Translations under genes and position numbers: made by a program
DNA from: Acanthosepion esculentum
Taxonomy: Eukaryota > Mollusca > Cephalopoda > Sepiida > Sepiidae
Reading direction: 5' to 3'
Assembly: GCA_964036315.1 (NCBI GenBank)
Contig: CAXIWW010000817.1
Location: 10,079,501 to 10,143,500, forward strand
DNA length: 64,000 bases
Notes under the pieces: generated by a model
Seen by the model: only the letters and a program-made list of their open reading frames with translations
Databases searched by the model: none
Told to the model about the DNA's origin: nothing
Part shown: positions 26,731-38,199 of the stretch, in pieces
Layout of the letters: every line of letters starts with the position of its first letter
Position numbering within the stretch: the first letter of the stretch is position 1

Positions 26731-28309
26731 GTACTGGAGGTCGTCTGCATGGGACTTTCTGGGACTGTCTCCTTGGCTGGGTGTCGTCTGCGTGGGACTT
26801 TCTGTGACTGTCTCCTGGGTGGGGGCCGTCTGCGTCGGACTTTCTGGGACTGTTTCCTGGGTGGGGGGTCGTCTGCGTCGGACTTTCTGGGAATGGGGGT
26901 CGTCTGAGTAGGACTTTCTGGGACTGTCTCCTGGGTGGTGGGTCGTCTGAAGGGGCCTTTTTGGGACTGGGGATCGTCTGCGTGGGACTTTCTGGGAATT
27001 GGGGTCGTCTGCGTGGGACTTTCTGGGACTGTCTCCTGGGTGGGGTGTCGACTGTTCGGACTTTCTTGGACAGTCTCCTAGATTGGGGGTCGTCGGCGTG
27101 GGACCTTCTGGGACTGGGGGTTATCTGCGTGGGACTTTCTTGTACTGGGGGTCGTCTGCGTGGACTTTCTGGGATTTTCTCCTGTGTGGGGGGTCATCTG
27201 CGTAGGAGTGTCTCCTGTCTGGTGGGTCGTCTGCGTGGGACTATCTGGGACTGTCTCCTGTCTGGTGGGTCATCTGCGTCTCCTGGGTGAGGGGTCGTCT
27301 GCGTGGGACTTTCTGGGAATGGGGGTCGTCTGCGTTGGACTTTCTGGGACTGTCTCCTGGGTGGGGGGTCGTCTGCGTAGGACTTTCTTGGACTGTCTCC
27401 TGGGTGGGGGGTCGTCTGCGTGGGATTTTCTGGGATTGGGGATGGTCTGCGTGGGACTTTCTGGGACTGACTCCTGGGTGGGGGGTCGTCTGTGTGGGAC
27501 TTTCTGGGACTGGGGGTCATCTGAGTGGGACTTTCTGGGACTGGGGGTCGTCTGCGTGGGACTTTCTGGGACTGTCTATTTGGTGGGGGGTCGTCTGCGT
27601 AGGACTTTCTTGGACTGTCTCCTGGGTGGGGGGTCGTCTGCGTGGGACTTTCTGGGACTTGGGTCGTCTGCGTCGGACTTTCTGGGACTGGGGGTCGTCT
27701 GCGTGGGACTTTCTGTGACTGTCTCCTGGGTGGGGGGTCGTCTGCGTAGGACTTTCTTGTACTGTCTCCTGGGTGGGGGGTCGTCTGCGTGGGACTTTCT
27801 GGGACTGGGGGTCGTCTGCGTGGGATTTTGGGACTGTCTTCTAGGTGGTGGGTCGTCTGCGTGGGACTTTCTGGGACTGGGGTTCGTCTGCGTGGGACTT
27901 TCTGTGACTGGGGGTGGTCTGCGTGTGACTTTCTGGGACTGGGTGTCGTCTGCGTGGGACTTCCTTGGAAATGTCTGCTGGGTGGGGGGTCGTCTGCGTG
28001 AGACTTTGTGGGACTGGGGGTCATCTACGTGGGACATTCTGGGACTGGGGGTCGTCTGCGTGGGAATTTGTGGGACTGGGGGTCCTCTGCGTGGGACTTT
28101 CTGGTACTGTCTCCTGGGTGGGGGGTCGTCTGCGTGGGAATTTCTGGGACAGGGGGTCGTCTGCGTGGGACTTTCGGGGATTGACTCCTGGGTGGGGGGT
28201 CGTCTGTGTGGGACTTTCTTGGACTGGGGGTCGTCTGCGTGGGACTTTCTGGGACTGGGGGTCGTCTGCGTGGGACTTTCTTGGACTGTCTCCTGGGTGT
28301 GGGGTCGTC

Positions 28310-31030
28310 TGCGTGGGACTTTCTGTGACTGGGGGTGGTCTGCATGGGACATTCTGGGAGTGGGGTCGTGTGAGTGGGACTTTCTGTGAGAGTCTCCTGG
28401 GTTGGGGGTCGTCTGCGTGGGACTTTCTGGGACTGTCTCCTGGGTGGGGGTCGTCTGTTTTGGACTGTCTGGTACTGTCGCCTGGGTGGGGGTCGTCTGC
28501 GTGGGAATTTCTGGGACAGGGGGTCGTCTACTAGGGACTTTCTGGGACTCGGTGTCGTCTGCGTGGGACTTTCTGGGAAGTGTCTGCTGGGTGGGGGGTC
28601 GTCTGCGTGGGACCTTGTGGGACTGGGAGTCATCTGCGTGGGACTTTCTGGGACTGGGGGTCGTCTGCGTGGAACTTTCTGGGTCTGGGTGTCGTCTGCG
28701 TGGGACTTTCTGGGACTGTCTCCTGGGTGGGGGGTCGTCTGCGTGGGACTTTCTGTGACAGGGTGTCGTCTGCGTGGGACGTTCTGCGACTGTCTCCTGT
28801 CTGGGGGGTCGTCTCCGTGGGACTTTCTGGTACTGTCCCCAGGCTGGGGGGTCGGCTGCGTGGGACTTTCTGGGACAGGGGGTCTTCTGCGTGGGACTTT
28901 CTGGGACTGTCTCCTGGGTGGGGGTCGTCTGCGTGGGACTTTCTGGGAATGGGAGTCGTCTGCGTGGGACTTTCTTGGACTGTCTCCTGGGTGGGAGGGT
29001 CGCCTGCGTAGGACTTTCTTGGACTGTCTCCTGGGTGGAGGGTCGTCTGCGTGGGACTTTTTGGGACTGGGGGTCGTCTGAGTGGGACTTTCTGGGACTG
29101 GGGGTCGTCTGCGTGGGAATTTCTGGGACAGTCTCCTGGGTGGGGGGGTCGTCTGCGTAGGACTTTCTTGGACTGGGGGTCGTTCTTGGACTGTCTCCTG
29201 TCTCCTGTCTGGGGTGTCGTCTGCGTGGGACTTTCTGGTACTGTCTCCAGGGTGAGGGGTCGTCTGCGTGGGAATTTCAGGGATTGGGGGTCGTCTGTGT
29301 GGGACTTTCTGGGACTGACTCCTGGGTGGGGGGTCGTCTTCGTGGGACTTTCTGGGACTGGGGTCGTCTGAGTCGGACTTTCTGGGACTGGGGGTCGTCT
29401 GCGTGGGACTTTCTGTGACTGTCTCCTGAGTGGGGGGTCTTCTGCGTGAGACTTTCTGGGACTGGGGGTCGTCTGCGTCGGACTTTCTGGGACTGGGGGT
29501 CGTCTGCGTCGGACTTTCTGGGACTGGGGGTCGTCTGCGTGGTAATTTCTGGGACTGTCTCCTGGGTGGGGGGTCGTCTGCGTAGGAATTTCTTGTACTG
29601 TCTCCTGTGTGGGGGGTCGTCTGCGTGGGACTTTCTGAGACTGGGGGTCGTCTGCGTGGGACTTTCTGGGACTGTCTCCTGTCTGGGGGGTCGTCTGCGT
29701 GGGACTTTCTGGGACTGGGTATCGTCTGCGTGGGACTTTCTGTGACTGGGGGTGGTCTGCGTGTAACTTTCTGGGACTGGGTGTCGTCTGCGTGGGACTT
29801 TCGGGGATATGTCTGCTGGGTGGGGGGTCGTCTGCGTGGGACTTTCTGTGACTGGGGGTGGTCTGCGTGGGACATTCTGGGAGTGGTGTCGTGTGAGTGG
29901 GACTTTCTGTGAGAGTCTCCTGGGTGGGGGGTTGTCTGCGTGGGACTTACTGGGACTGTCTCCTGGGTGGGGGTCGTCTGTTTTGGACTTTCTGGTACTG
30001 TCGCCTGGGTGGGGGGTCGTCTGCGTGGGAATTTCTGGGACAGGGGGTCGTCTACTAGGGACTTTCTGGGACTCGGTGTCGTCTGCGTGGGACTTTCTGG
30101 GAAGTGTCTGCTGGGTGGGGGGTCGTCTGCGTGGGACCTTGTGGGACTGGGGGTCATCTGCGTGGGACTTTCTGGGACTGGGGGTCGTCTGCGTGGAACT
30201 TTCTGGGACTGGGGGTCGTCTCCGTGGGTCTTTCTGGGACTGTCTCCTGGATGGGGGCTCGCCTGCGTAGGACTTTTTTGGACTGTCTCCTGTGTGGGGG
30301 TCGTCTGCGTGGGACGTTCTGTGACTTTCTCCTGTCTGGGGGGGTCGTCTGCGTGGGACTTTCTGGTACTCTCTCCAGGCTGGGGGGTCGTCTCCGTGGG
30401 ACTTTCTGGTACTGTCTCCAGGGTGGGGGGTCGTCTGCGTGGGACTTTCTGGGACAGGGGGTCTTCTTCGTGGGATTTCTGGGACTGTCTCCAGGGTGGG
30501 GGTCGTCTGCGTGGGACTTTCTGGGAATGGGAGTCGTCTGCGTGGGACTTTCTGGGACTGTCTCCTGGGTGGGAGGGTCGCCTTCGTAGGACTTTCTTGG
30601 ACTGTCTCCTGGGTGGAGGGTCGTCTGCGGGGGACTTTTTGGGACTGGGGGGTCGTCTTAGTGGGACTTTCTGGGACTGGGGGTTGTCTGCGTGGGACTT
30701 TCTGGGACAGTCTCCTGGGTGTGGGGGTCGTCTGCGTAGGACTTTCTTGGACTGTCTCGTGAGTGGGGGGTCGTCTGCGTGAGACTTTCTGGGACTGGGG
30801 GTCGTTCTTGGACTGTCTCCTGTCTCCTGTCTGGGGTGTCGTCTGCGTGGGACTTTCTGGTACTATCTCCAGGGTGAGGGGTCGTCTGCGTGGGAATTTC
30901 AGGGACTGGGGGTCGTCTGTGTGGGACTTTCTGGGACTGACTCCTGGGTGGGGGGTCGTCTGTGTGGGACTTTCTGGGACTGGGGTCGTCTGAGTCGGAC
31001 TTTCTGGGACTGGGGGTCGTCTGCGTGGGA
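28310..31030 (+). repeat. Higher-order repeat, two copies, period about 1.52-1.62 kb
   Basis: The run starting GACATTCTGGGAGTGG with GTGTGAGTGGGAC at about 28345 recurs at about 29870. It includes GTGAGAGTCTCCTGGG, GTCTGTTTTGGACT and GGGAAGTGTCTGCTGGG (28575/30099, offset 1524). Near 29170 and 30790 both copies share an aberrant joined unit, GGGGTCGTTCTTGGACTG, followed by the slipped motif TCTCCTGTCTCCTGTCTGG (offset about 1620). Confidence 0.7.
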
Positions 31031-32719
31031 CTTTCTGGGACTGTCTCCTAGGTGGGGGGGTCGTCTGCGTAGGACTTTCTTGGACTGTCTCCTGAGTGGG
31101 GGGTCGTCTGCGTGAGACTTTCTGGGACTGGGGGTCGTCTGCGTCGGACTTTCTGGGACTGGGGGTCGTCTGCGTGGGAATTTCTGTGACTGGGGGTGGT
31201 CTGCGTGTGACTTTCTGGGACTGGGTGTCGTCTGCGTGGGACTTTCGGGGAAATGTCTGCTGGGTCGGGGGTCGTCTGCATGGGACATTGTGGGACTGGG
31301 GGTCATCTGCGTGGGACTTTCTGGGACTGGAGGTCGTCTGCATGGGACTTTCTGGGACTGTCTCCTGGGTGGGGGTCGTCTGCGTGGGACTTTCTGGGAA
31401 TGGGGGTCGTCTGCGTGGGACTTTCTGGCACTGTCTCCTGGGTGGGGGGTCGTCTGCGTGGGACTTTCTGGGACTGGGGGTCGTCTGCGTGGTAATTTCT
31501 GGGACTGTCTCCTGTCTGGGGGGTCGTCTGCGTGGGACTTTCTGGGACTGACTCCTGGGTGGGGGTTCGTCTGCGTGGGAATTTCTTGGACAGGGGGTCG
31601 TCTGCGTGGGACTTTCTGGGACTGACTGCTGGGTGGGGGGTCGTCTGTGTGGGACTTTCTCGGACTGGGGGTCGTCTGAGTGGGACTTTCTGGGACTGGG
31701 GTTCGTCTGTGTGGTACTTTCTGGGACTGGGGGTCGTCTGCGTCGGACTTTCTGGGACTGGGGTCGTCTGCGTGGGACTTTCTGGGACTGTCTCCTGTCT
31801 GGGGGGTCGTCTGCTTGGGACTTTCTGGGACTGGGCGTCGTCTGGGTGGGTCTTTCTGGGACTGTCTCCTGGGTGGGGGTCGTCTGCGTGGGACTTTGTG
31901 GCACTGGGGGTCGTCTGCGTGGGACTTTCTGTGACTGGGGGTGGTCTGCGTGTGACTTTCTGGGACTGGGTGTCGTCTGCGTGGGACTTTCTGGGAAATG
32001 TCTGCTGGGTGGGGGGTCGTCTGCGTGGGACTTTCTGGGACTGGGTGTCGTCTGCGTTGGACTTTCTGTGACTGTCTCCTGGGTGGGGGTCGTCTGCGTG
32101 GGACTTTCTGGGACTGGGTGTCGTCTGCGTTGGACTTTCTGTGACTGTCTCCTGGGTGGGAGGTCATCTGCGTGGGACTTTCTGGGACTGTCTCCAGGGT
32201 GGCGGGTCGTCTGCGTGGGAATTTCTGGGACAGGGGGTCTTCTGCGTGGGACTTTCTGGGACAGTCTCCTGGGTGGGGGGTCGTCTGTGTGGGACTTTCT
32301 GGGACTGGGTGCCGTCTGAGTGGGACTTTCTGGGACTGGGGGTCGTCTGCGTGGGACTTTCTGGGACTGTCTCCTTGGTGGGGGTTCGTCTGCGTAGGAC
32401 TTTTTTGGACTGTCTCCTGGGTGGGGGGTCGTCTGCGTGGGACGTTCTGGGACTGTCTCCTGGGTTGGGGGGTCGTCTGCGTAGGACTTTCTTGACTCTC
32501 TCCTGGGTGGGGGTCGTCTGCGTGGGACTTTCTGGGACTGGGGGTCGTCTGCGTGGGAATTTCTGGGACTGTCTACTGTCTGGGGGGTCGTCTGCGTGGG
32601 ACTTTCTGGGACTGTCTCCTGTCTGGGGGGTCGTCTGCGTGGGATTTTCAGGGACTGGGGGTCGTCTGCGTGGGTCTTTCTGGGACTGACTCCTGGGTGG
32701 GGGTCGTCTGTGTGGGACT

Positions 32720-33060
32720 TTCTGGGACTGGGGTCGTCTGAGTCGGACTTTCTGGGACTGGGGGTCGACTGCGTGAGGCTTTCTGGGACTGTCTCCTGGG
32801 TGGGGGTTCGTCTGCGTGGGAATTTCTTGGACAGGGGGTCGTCTGCGTGGGACTTTCTGGGACTGACTCCTGGGTGGGGGGTCGTCTGTGTGGGACATTC
32901 TCGGACTGGGGGTCGTCTGAGTGGGACTTTCTGGGACTGGGGTCGTCTGAGTCGGACTTTCTGGGACTGGGGGTCGTCTGCGTGAGGCTTTCTGGGACTG
33001 TCTCCTGGGTGGGGGTTCGTCTGCGTGGGAATTTCTTGGACAGGGGGTCGTCTGCGTGGG
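32720..33060 (+). repeat. 209-bp local tandem duplication
   Basis: A run with GTCGTCTGAGTCGGAC, a CTGCGTGAGGCTTTCTGG unit and GAATTTCTTGGACAGGGGG repeats at offset 209 (AGTCGG at 32741 and 32950). It includes the GGGACATTCTCGGACTGG unit only between the copies. The same unit cluster reappears in the 2.25 kb HOR near 38290, 40610 and 42550. Confidence 0.6.
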
Positions 33061-35166
33061 ACTTTCTGGGACTGTCTCCTGGGTGGGGGGTCGTCTGCGT
33101 AGGACTTTCTTGGACTGTCTCCTGGGTGGTGGGTCGTCTGCGTGGGACGTTCTGGGACTGTCTCCTGTCTGGGGGGTCGTCTGCGTGGGACTTTCTGGTA
33201 CTGTCTCCAGGGTGGGGGGTCGTCTGCGTGGGACTTTCTGGTACTGTCTCCAGGGTAGGGGTCGTCTGCGTGGGACTTTCTGGAACTGGGGGTCGTCTGC
33301 GTTGGACTTTCTGGGACTGTCTCCTGTCTGGGGGGTCGTCTGCGTGGGACTTTCTGGGACTGTTTCCTGGGTGGGGGGTCGTCTGTGTGGGACTTTCTGG
33401 GACTGGGAGTCGTCTGAGTGGGACTTTCTGGGACTGGGGGTCGTCTGCGTGGGACTTTCTGGGACTGTCTCCTGGGTGGGGGGGGTCGTCTGCGTGGGAC
33501 TTTCTTGGACTGTCTCCTGGGTGGGGGGTCGTCTGCGTGGGACTTTCTTGGACTGTCTCCTGGGTGGGGGCCGTCTGCGTGGGACTTTCTTGGACTGTCT
33601 CCTGGGTGGGGGTCGTCTGCGTCGGACTTTCTGGGACTGTCTCCTGGGTTGGGGGGTCGTCTGCGTAGGACTTTCTTGACTCTCTCCTGGGTGGGGGATC
33701 GTCTGCGTGGGACTTTCTGGGACTGGGGGTCGTCTGCGTGGGAATTTCTGGGACTGTCTCCTGTCTGGGGGGTCGTCTGCGTGGGACTTTCAGGGACTGG
33801 GGGTCGTCTGCGTGGGACTTTCTGGGACTGACTCCTAGGTGGGGGGTCGTCTGTGTGGGACTTTCTGGGACTGGGGTCGTCTGAGTCGGACTTTCTGGGA
33901 CTGGGGGTAGTCTGCGTGAGGCTTTCTGGGACTGTCTCCTGGGTGTGGGGTCGTCTGTGTGGGACATTCTCGGACTGGGGGTCGTCTGAGTGGGACTTTC
34001 TGGGACTGGGGTTCGTCTGCGTGGGACTTTCTGGGACTGTCTCCTGAGTGGGGGGTCATCTGCGTGAGACTTTCTGGGACTGGGGGTCGTCTGCGTCGGA
34101 CTTTCTGGGACTGGGGGTCGTCTGCGTGGGAATTTCTGGGACTGTCTCCTGGGTGGGGGGTCGTCTGTGAGGTACCTTCTGGGACTGGGTGTCGTCTGCG
34201 TCGGACTTTCTGGGACTGGGGGTCGTCTGCGTGGGAATTTCTAGGACTGTCTCCTGTGTGGGGGGTCGTCTGCGTAGGACTTTCTTGTACTGTCTCCTGT
34301 GTGGGGGGTCGTCTGCGTGGGATTTTGTCGGACTGGGGGTCGTCTGCGTGGGACTTTCTGGGACTGTCTCCTGTCTGGGGGGGTCGTATGCGTGGGACTT
34401 TCTTGGACTGGGGGTCGTCTGGGTGGGTCTTTCTGGGACTGTCTCCTGGGTGGGGGTCGTCTGCGTGGGACTTTGTGGCACTGGGGATCGTCTGCGTGGG
34501 ACTTTCTGTGACTGGGGGTGGTCTGCGTGTGACTTTCTGGGACTGGGTGTCGTCTGCGTGGGACTTTCTGAGAAATGTCTGCTGGGTGGGGGGTCGTCTG
34601 CGTGGGACTTTGTGGAACTGGGGGTCATCTGCTTGGGACTTTCTGGGACTGGGTGTCGTCTGCGTTGGACATTCTGTGACTGTCTCCTGGGTGGGGGTCG
34701 TCTGCGTGGGACTTTCTGGGACTGTCTCCTGGGTGGGGGGGTCTTCTGCGTAGGACTTTCTTGGACTGTCTCCTGGGTGGGAGGTCGTCTGCGTGGGACT
34801 TTCTGGGACTGGGGGTCGTCTGCGTGGGACGTTCTGGTACTGTCTCCAGGGTGGCGGGTCGTCTGCGTGGGACTTTCTGTGACAGGGGGTCTTCTGCGTG
34901 GGACTTTCTGGGACTGGGTGTCGTCTGAGTGGGACTTTCTGGGACTGGGTGTCGTCTGAGTGGGACTTTCTGGGACTGGGGGTCGTCTGCGTGGGACGTT
35001 CTGGGACTGTCTCCTGTGTGGGGGGGTCGTCTGCGTAGGACTTTGTTGGACTGTCTCCTGGGTTGGGTGTCTTCTGCGTGGGACGTTCTGGGACTGTCTC
35101 CTGTCTGGGGGGTCGTCTGCGTGGGACTTTCTGGTACTGTCTCCAGGGTGGGGGGTCGTCTGCGTG

Positions 35167-37618
35167 GGACTTTCTGGTACTGTCTCCAGGGTGGGGGGTA
35201 GTCTGCGTGGGACTTTCTGGAACTGGGGGTGGTCTGCGTTGGACTTTCTTGGACTGTTTCCTGGGTGGGGGGTCGTCTGTGTGGGACTTTCTGGGACTGG
35301 GAGTCGTCTGAGTGAGACTTTCTGGGACTGGGGGTCATCTGCGTGGGACTTTCTGGGACTGTCTCCTGGGTGGGGGGGGGTCGTCTGCGTGGGACTTTCT
35401 TGGACTGTCTCTTGGGTGGGGGGTCGTCTTCGTGGGACTTTCTTGGACTGTCTCCTGGGTGGGGGCCGTCTGCGTGGGACTTTCTGGGACAGGGTGTCGT
35501 CTGCGTCGGACTTTCTGGGACTGTCTCCTGGGTGGGGGTCGTCTGCGTGGGATTTTCTGGGAATGGGAGTCGTCTGCGTGGGACTTTCTGGGACTCTCTC
35601 CTGGGTGGGGGGTCGTCTGCGTGGGACTTTCTGGGACTGGGGGTCGTCTGCGTGGGAATTTCTGGGACTGTCTCCTCTCTGGGGGGTCGTCTGCGTGGGA
35701 CTTTCTGGGACTGTCTCCTGTCTGGGGGGTCGTCTGCGTGGGACTTTCATGGACTGGGGGTCGTCTGCGTGGGACTTTCTGGGACTGACTTTTGGGTGGG
35801 GGGTCGTCTGTGTGGGACTTTCTTGGACTGGGGTCGTCTGAGTCGGACTTTCTGGGACTGGGGGTCGTCTGCGTGAGACTTTCTGGGACTGTCTCCTGGG
35901 TGGGGGTTCGTCTGCGTGGGAATTTCTTGGACACGGGGTCGTCTGCGTGGGACTTTCTGGGACTGACTCCTGGGTGGGGGGTCGTCTGTGTGGGACATTC
36001 TCGGACTGGGGGTCGTCTGAGTGGGACTTTCTGGGACTGGGGTTCGTCTGCGTGGGACTTTCTGGGACTGTCTCCTGGGTGGGGGGTCGTCTGTGTAGAA
36101 CTTTCTGGGACTGGGTGTCGTCTGCGTCGGACTTTCTGGGACTGGGGGTCGTCTGCGTCGGACTTTCTGGGACTGGGGGTCGTCTGCGTGGGAATTTCTG
36201 TGACTGTCTCCTGTCTGGGGGGTCGTCTGCGTGGGACTTTCTGGTACTGTCTCCAGGGTGGGGGGTCGTCTGCGTGGGACTTTCTGGTACTGTCTCCAGG
36301 ATTGGGGTCGTCTGCGTGGGACTTTCTGGAACTGGGGGTCGTCTGCGTTGGACTTTCTGGGACTGTCTCCTGTCTGGGGGGTCGTCTGCGTGGGACTTTC
36401 TGGTACTGTCTCCAGGGTGGGGGGTAGTCTGCGTGGGACTTTCTGGAACTGGGGGTGGTCTGCGTTGGACTTTCTTGGACTGTTTCCTGGGTGGGGGGTC
36501 GTCTGTGTGGGACTTTCTGGGACTGGGAGTCGTCTGAGTGAGACTTTCTGGGACTGGGGGTCATCTGCGTGGGACTTTCTGGGACTGTCTCCTGGGTGGG
36601 GGGGGGTCGTCTGCGTGGGACTTTCTTGGACTGTCTCTTGGGTGGGGGGTCGTCTTCGTGGGACTTTCTTGGACTGTCTCCTGGGTGGGGGCCGTCTGCG
36701 TGGGACTTTCTGGGACAGGGTGTCGTCTGCGTCGGACTTTCTGGGACTGTCTCCTGGGTGGGGGTCGTCTGCGTGGGATTTTCTGGGAATGGGAGTCGTC
36801 TGCGTGGGACTTTCTGGGACTCTCTCCTGGGTGGGGGGTCGTCTGCGTGGGACTTTCTGGGACTGGGGGTCGTCTGCGTGGGAATTTCTGGGACTGTCTC
36901 CTGTCTGGGGGGTCGTCTGCGTGGGACTTTCTGGGACTGTCTCCTGTCTGGGGGGTCGTCTGCGTGGGACTTTCATGGACTGGGGGTCGTCTGCGTGGGA
37001 CTTTCTGGGACTGACTTTTGGGTGGGGGGTCGTCTGTGTGGGACTTTCTTGGACTGGGGTCGTCTGAGTCGGACTTTCTGGGACTGGGGGTCGTCTGCGT
37101 GAGACTTTCTGGGACTGTCTCCTGGGTGGGGGTTCGTCTGCGTGGGAATTTCTTGGACACGGGGTCGTCTGCGTGGGACTTTCTGGGACTGACTCCTGGG
37201 TGGGGGGTCGTCTGTGTGGGACATTCTCGGACTGGGGGTCGTCTGAGTGGGACTTTCTGGGACTGGGGTTCGTCTGCGTGGGACTTTCTGGGACTGTCTC
37301 CTGGGTGGGGGGTCGTCTGTGTAGAACTTTCTGGGACTGGGTGTCGTCTGCGTCGGACTTTCTGGGACTGGGGGTCGTCTGCGTCGGACTTTCTGGGACT
37401 GGGGGTCGTCTGCGTGGGAATTTCTGTGACTGTCTCCTGTCTGGGGGGTCGTCTGCGTGGGACTTTCTGGTACTGTCTCCAGGGTGGGGGGTCGTCTGCG
37501 TGGGACTTTCTGGTACTGTCTCCAGGATTGGGGTCGTCTGCGTGGGACTTTCTGGAACTGGGGGTCGTCTGCGTTGGACTTTCTGGGACTGTCTCCTGTC
37601 TGGGGGGTCGTCTGCGTG
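35167..37618 (+). repeat. 1226-bp near-exact tandem duplication
   Basis: Copies 35167-36392 and 36393-37618 are nearly identical at a constant offset of 1226, including an unusually long nine-G run at 35372/36598. Visible differences are single bases, for example TCTCCTCTCTGGGG at 35681 against TCTCCTGTCTGGGG at the matching site. I see no indel between the copies. The inverted arm on the right appears to contain this block only once. Confidence 0.88.
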
Positions 37619-38199
37619 GGACTTTCTGGGACTGTTTCCTGGGTGGGGGGTCGTCTGTGTGGGACTTTCTGGGACTGGGAGTCGTCTGAGTGTGACTTTC
37701 TGGGACTGGGGGTCGTCTGCGTGGGACTTTCTGGGACTGTCTCCTGGGTGGGGGGTCGTCTGCGTGGGACTTTCTTGGACTGTCTCCTGGGTGGGGGGTC
37801 GTCTGCGTGGGACTTTCTTGGACTGTCTCCTGGGTGGGGGGTCGTCTGCGTGTGACTTTCTGGGAATGGGAGTCGTCTGCGTGGGACTTTCTGGGACTGG
37901 GTGTCGTCTGCGTCGGACTTTCTGGGACTGTCTCCTGGGTGGGGGTCGTCTGCGTGTGACTTTCTGGGAATGGGAGTCGTCTGCGTGGGACTTTCTGGGA
38001 CTGTCTCCTGGGTTGGGGGGTCGTCTGCGTAGGACTTTCTTGACTCTCTCCTGGGTGGGGGGTGGTCTGCGTGGGACTTTCTGGGACTGGGGGTCGTCTG
38101 CGTGGGAATTTCTGGGACTGTCTCCTGTCTGGGGGGTCGTCTGCGTGGGACTTTCTGGGACTGTCTCCTGTCTGGGGGGTCGTCTGCGTGGGACTTTCT

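Larger units (their letters stand above)
1..31890 (+). repeat. Array domain I (outside the inverted duplication)
   Basis: This is the part of the forward array left of the segment matched by the inverted arm in this window. It mixes short and long units with many local higher-order repeats, listed separately. Markers spread through it include the GTCTTCTAGGTGGTG unit (near 2090, 3375, 5250, 16570, 18350, 25040 and 27840) and the GAAATGTCTGCTGGGTGG unit (near 30, 23160, 24470, 25610 and 31250). The right boundary is set only by where the inverted arm meets the window end, so it is a limit of the window and not a proven biological border. Confidence 0.8.
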
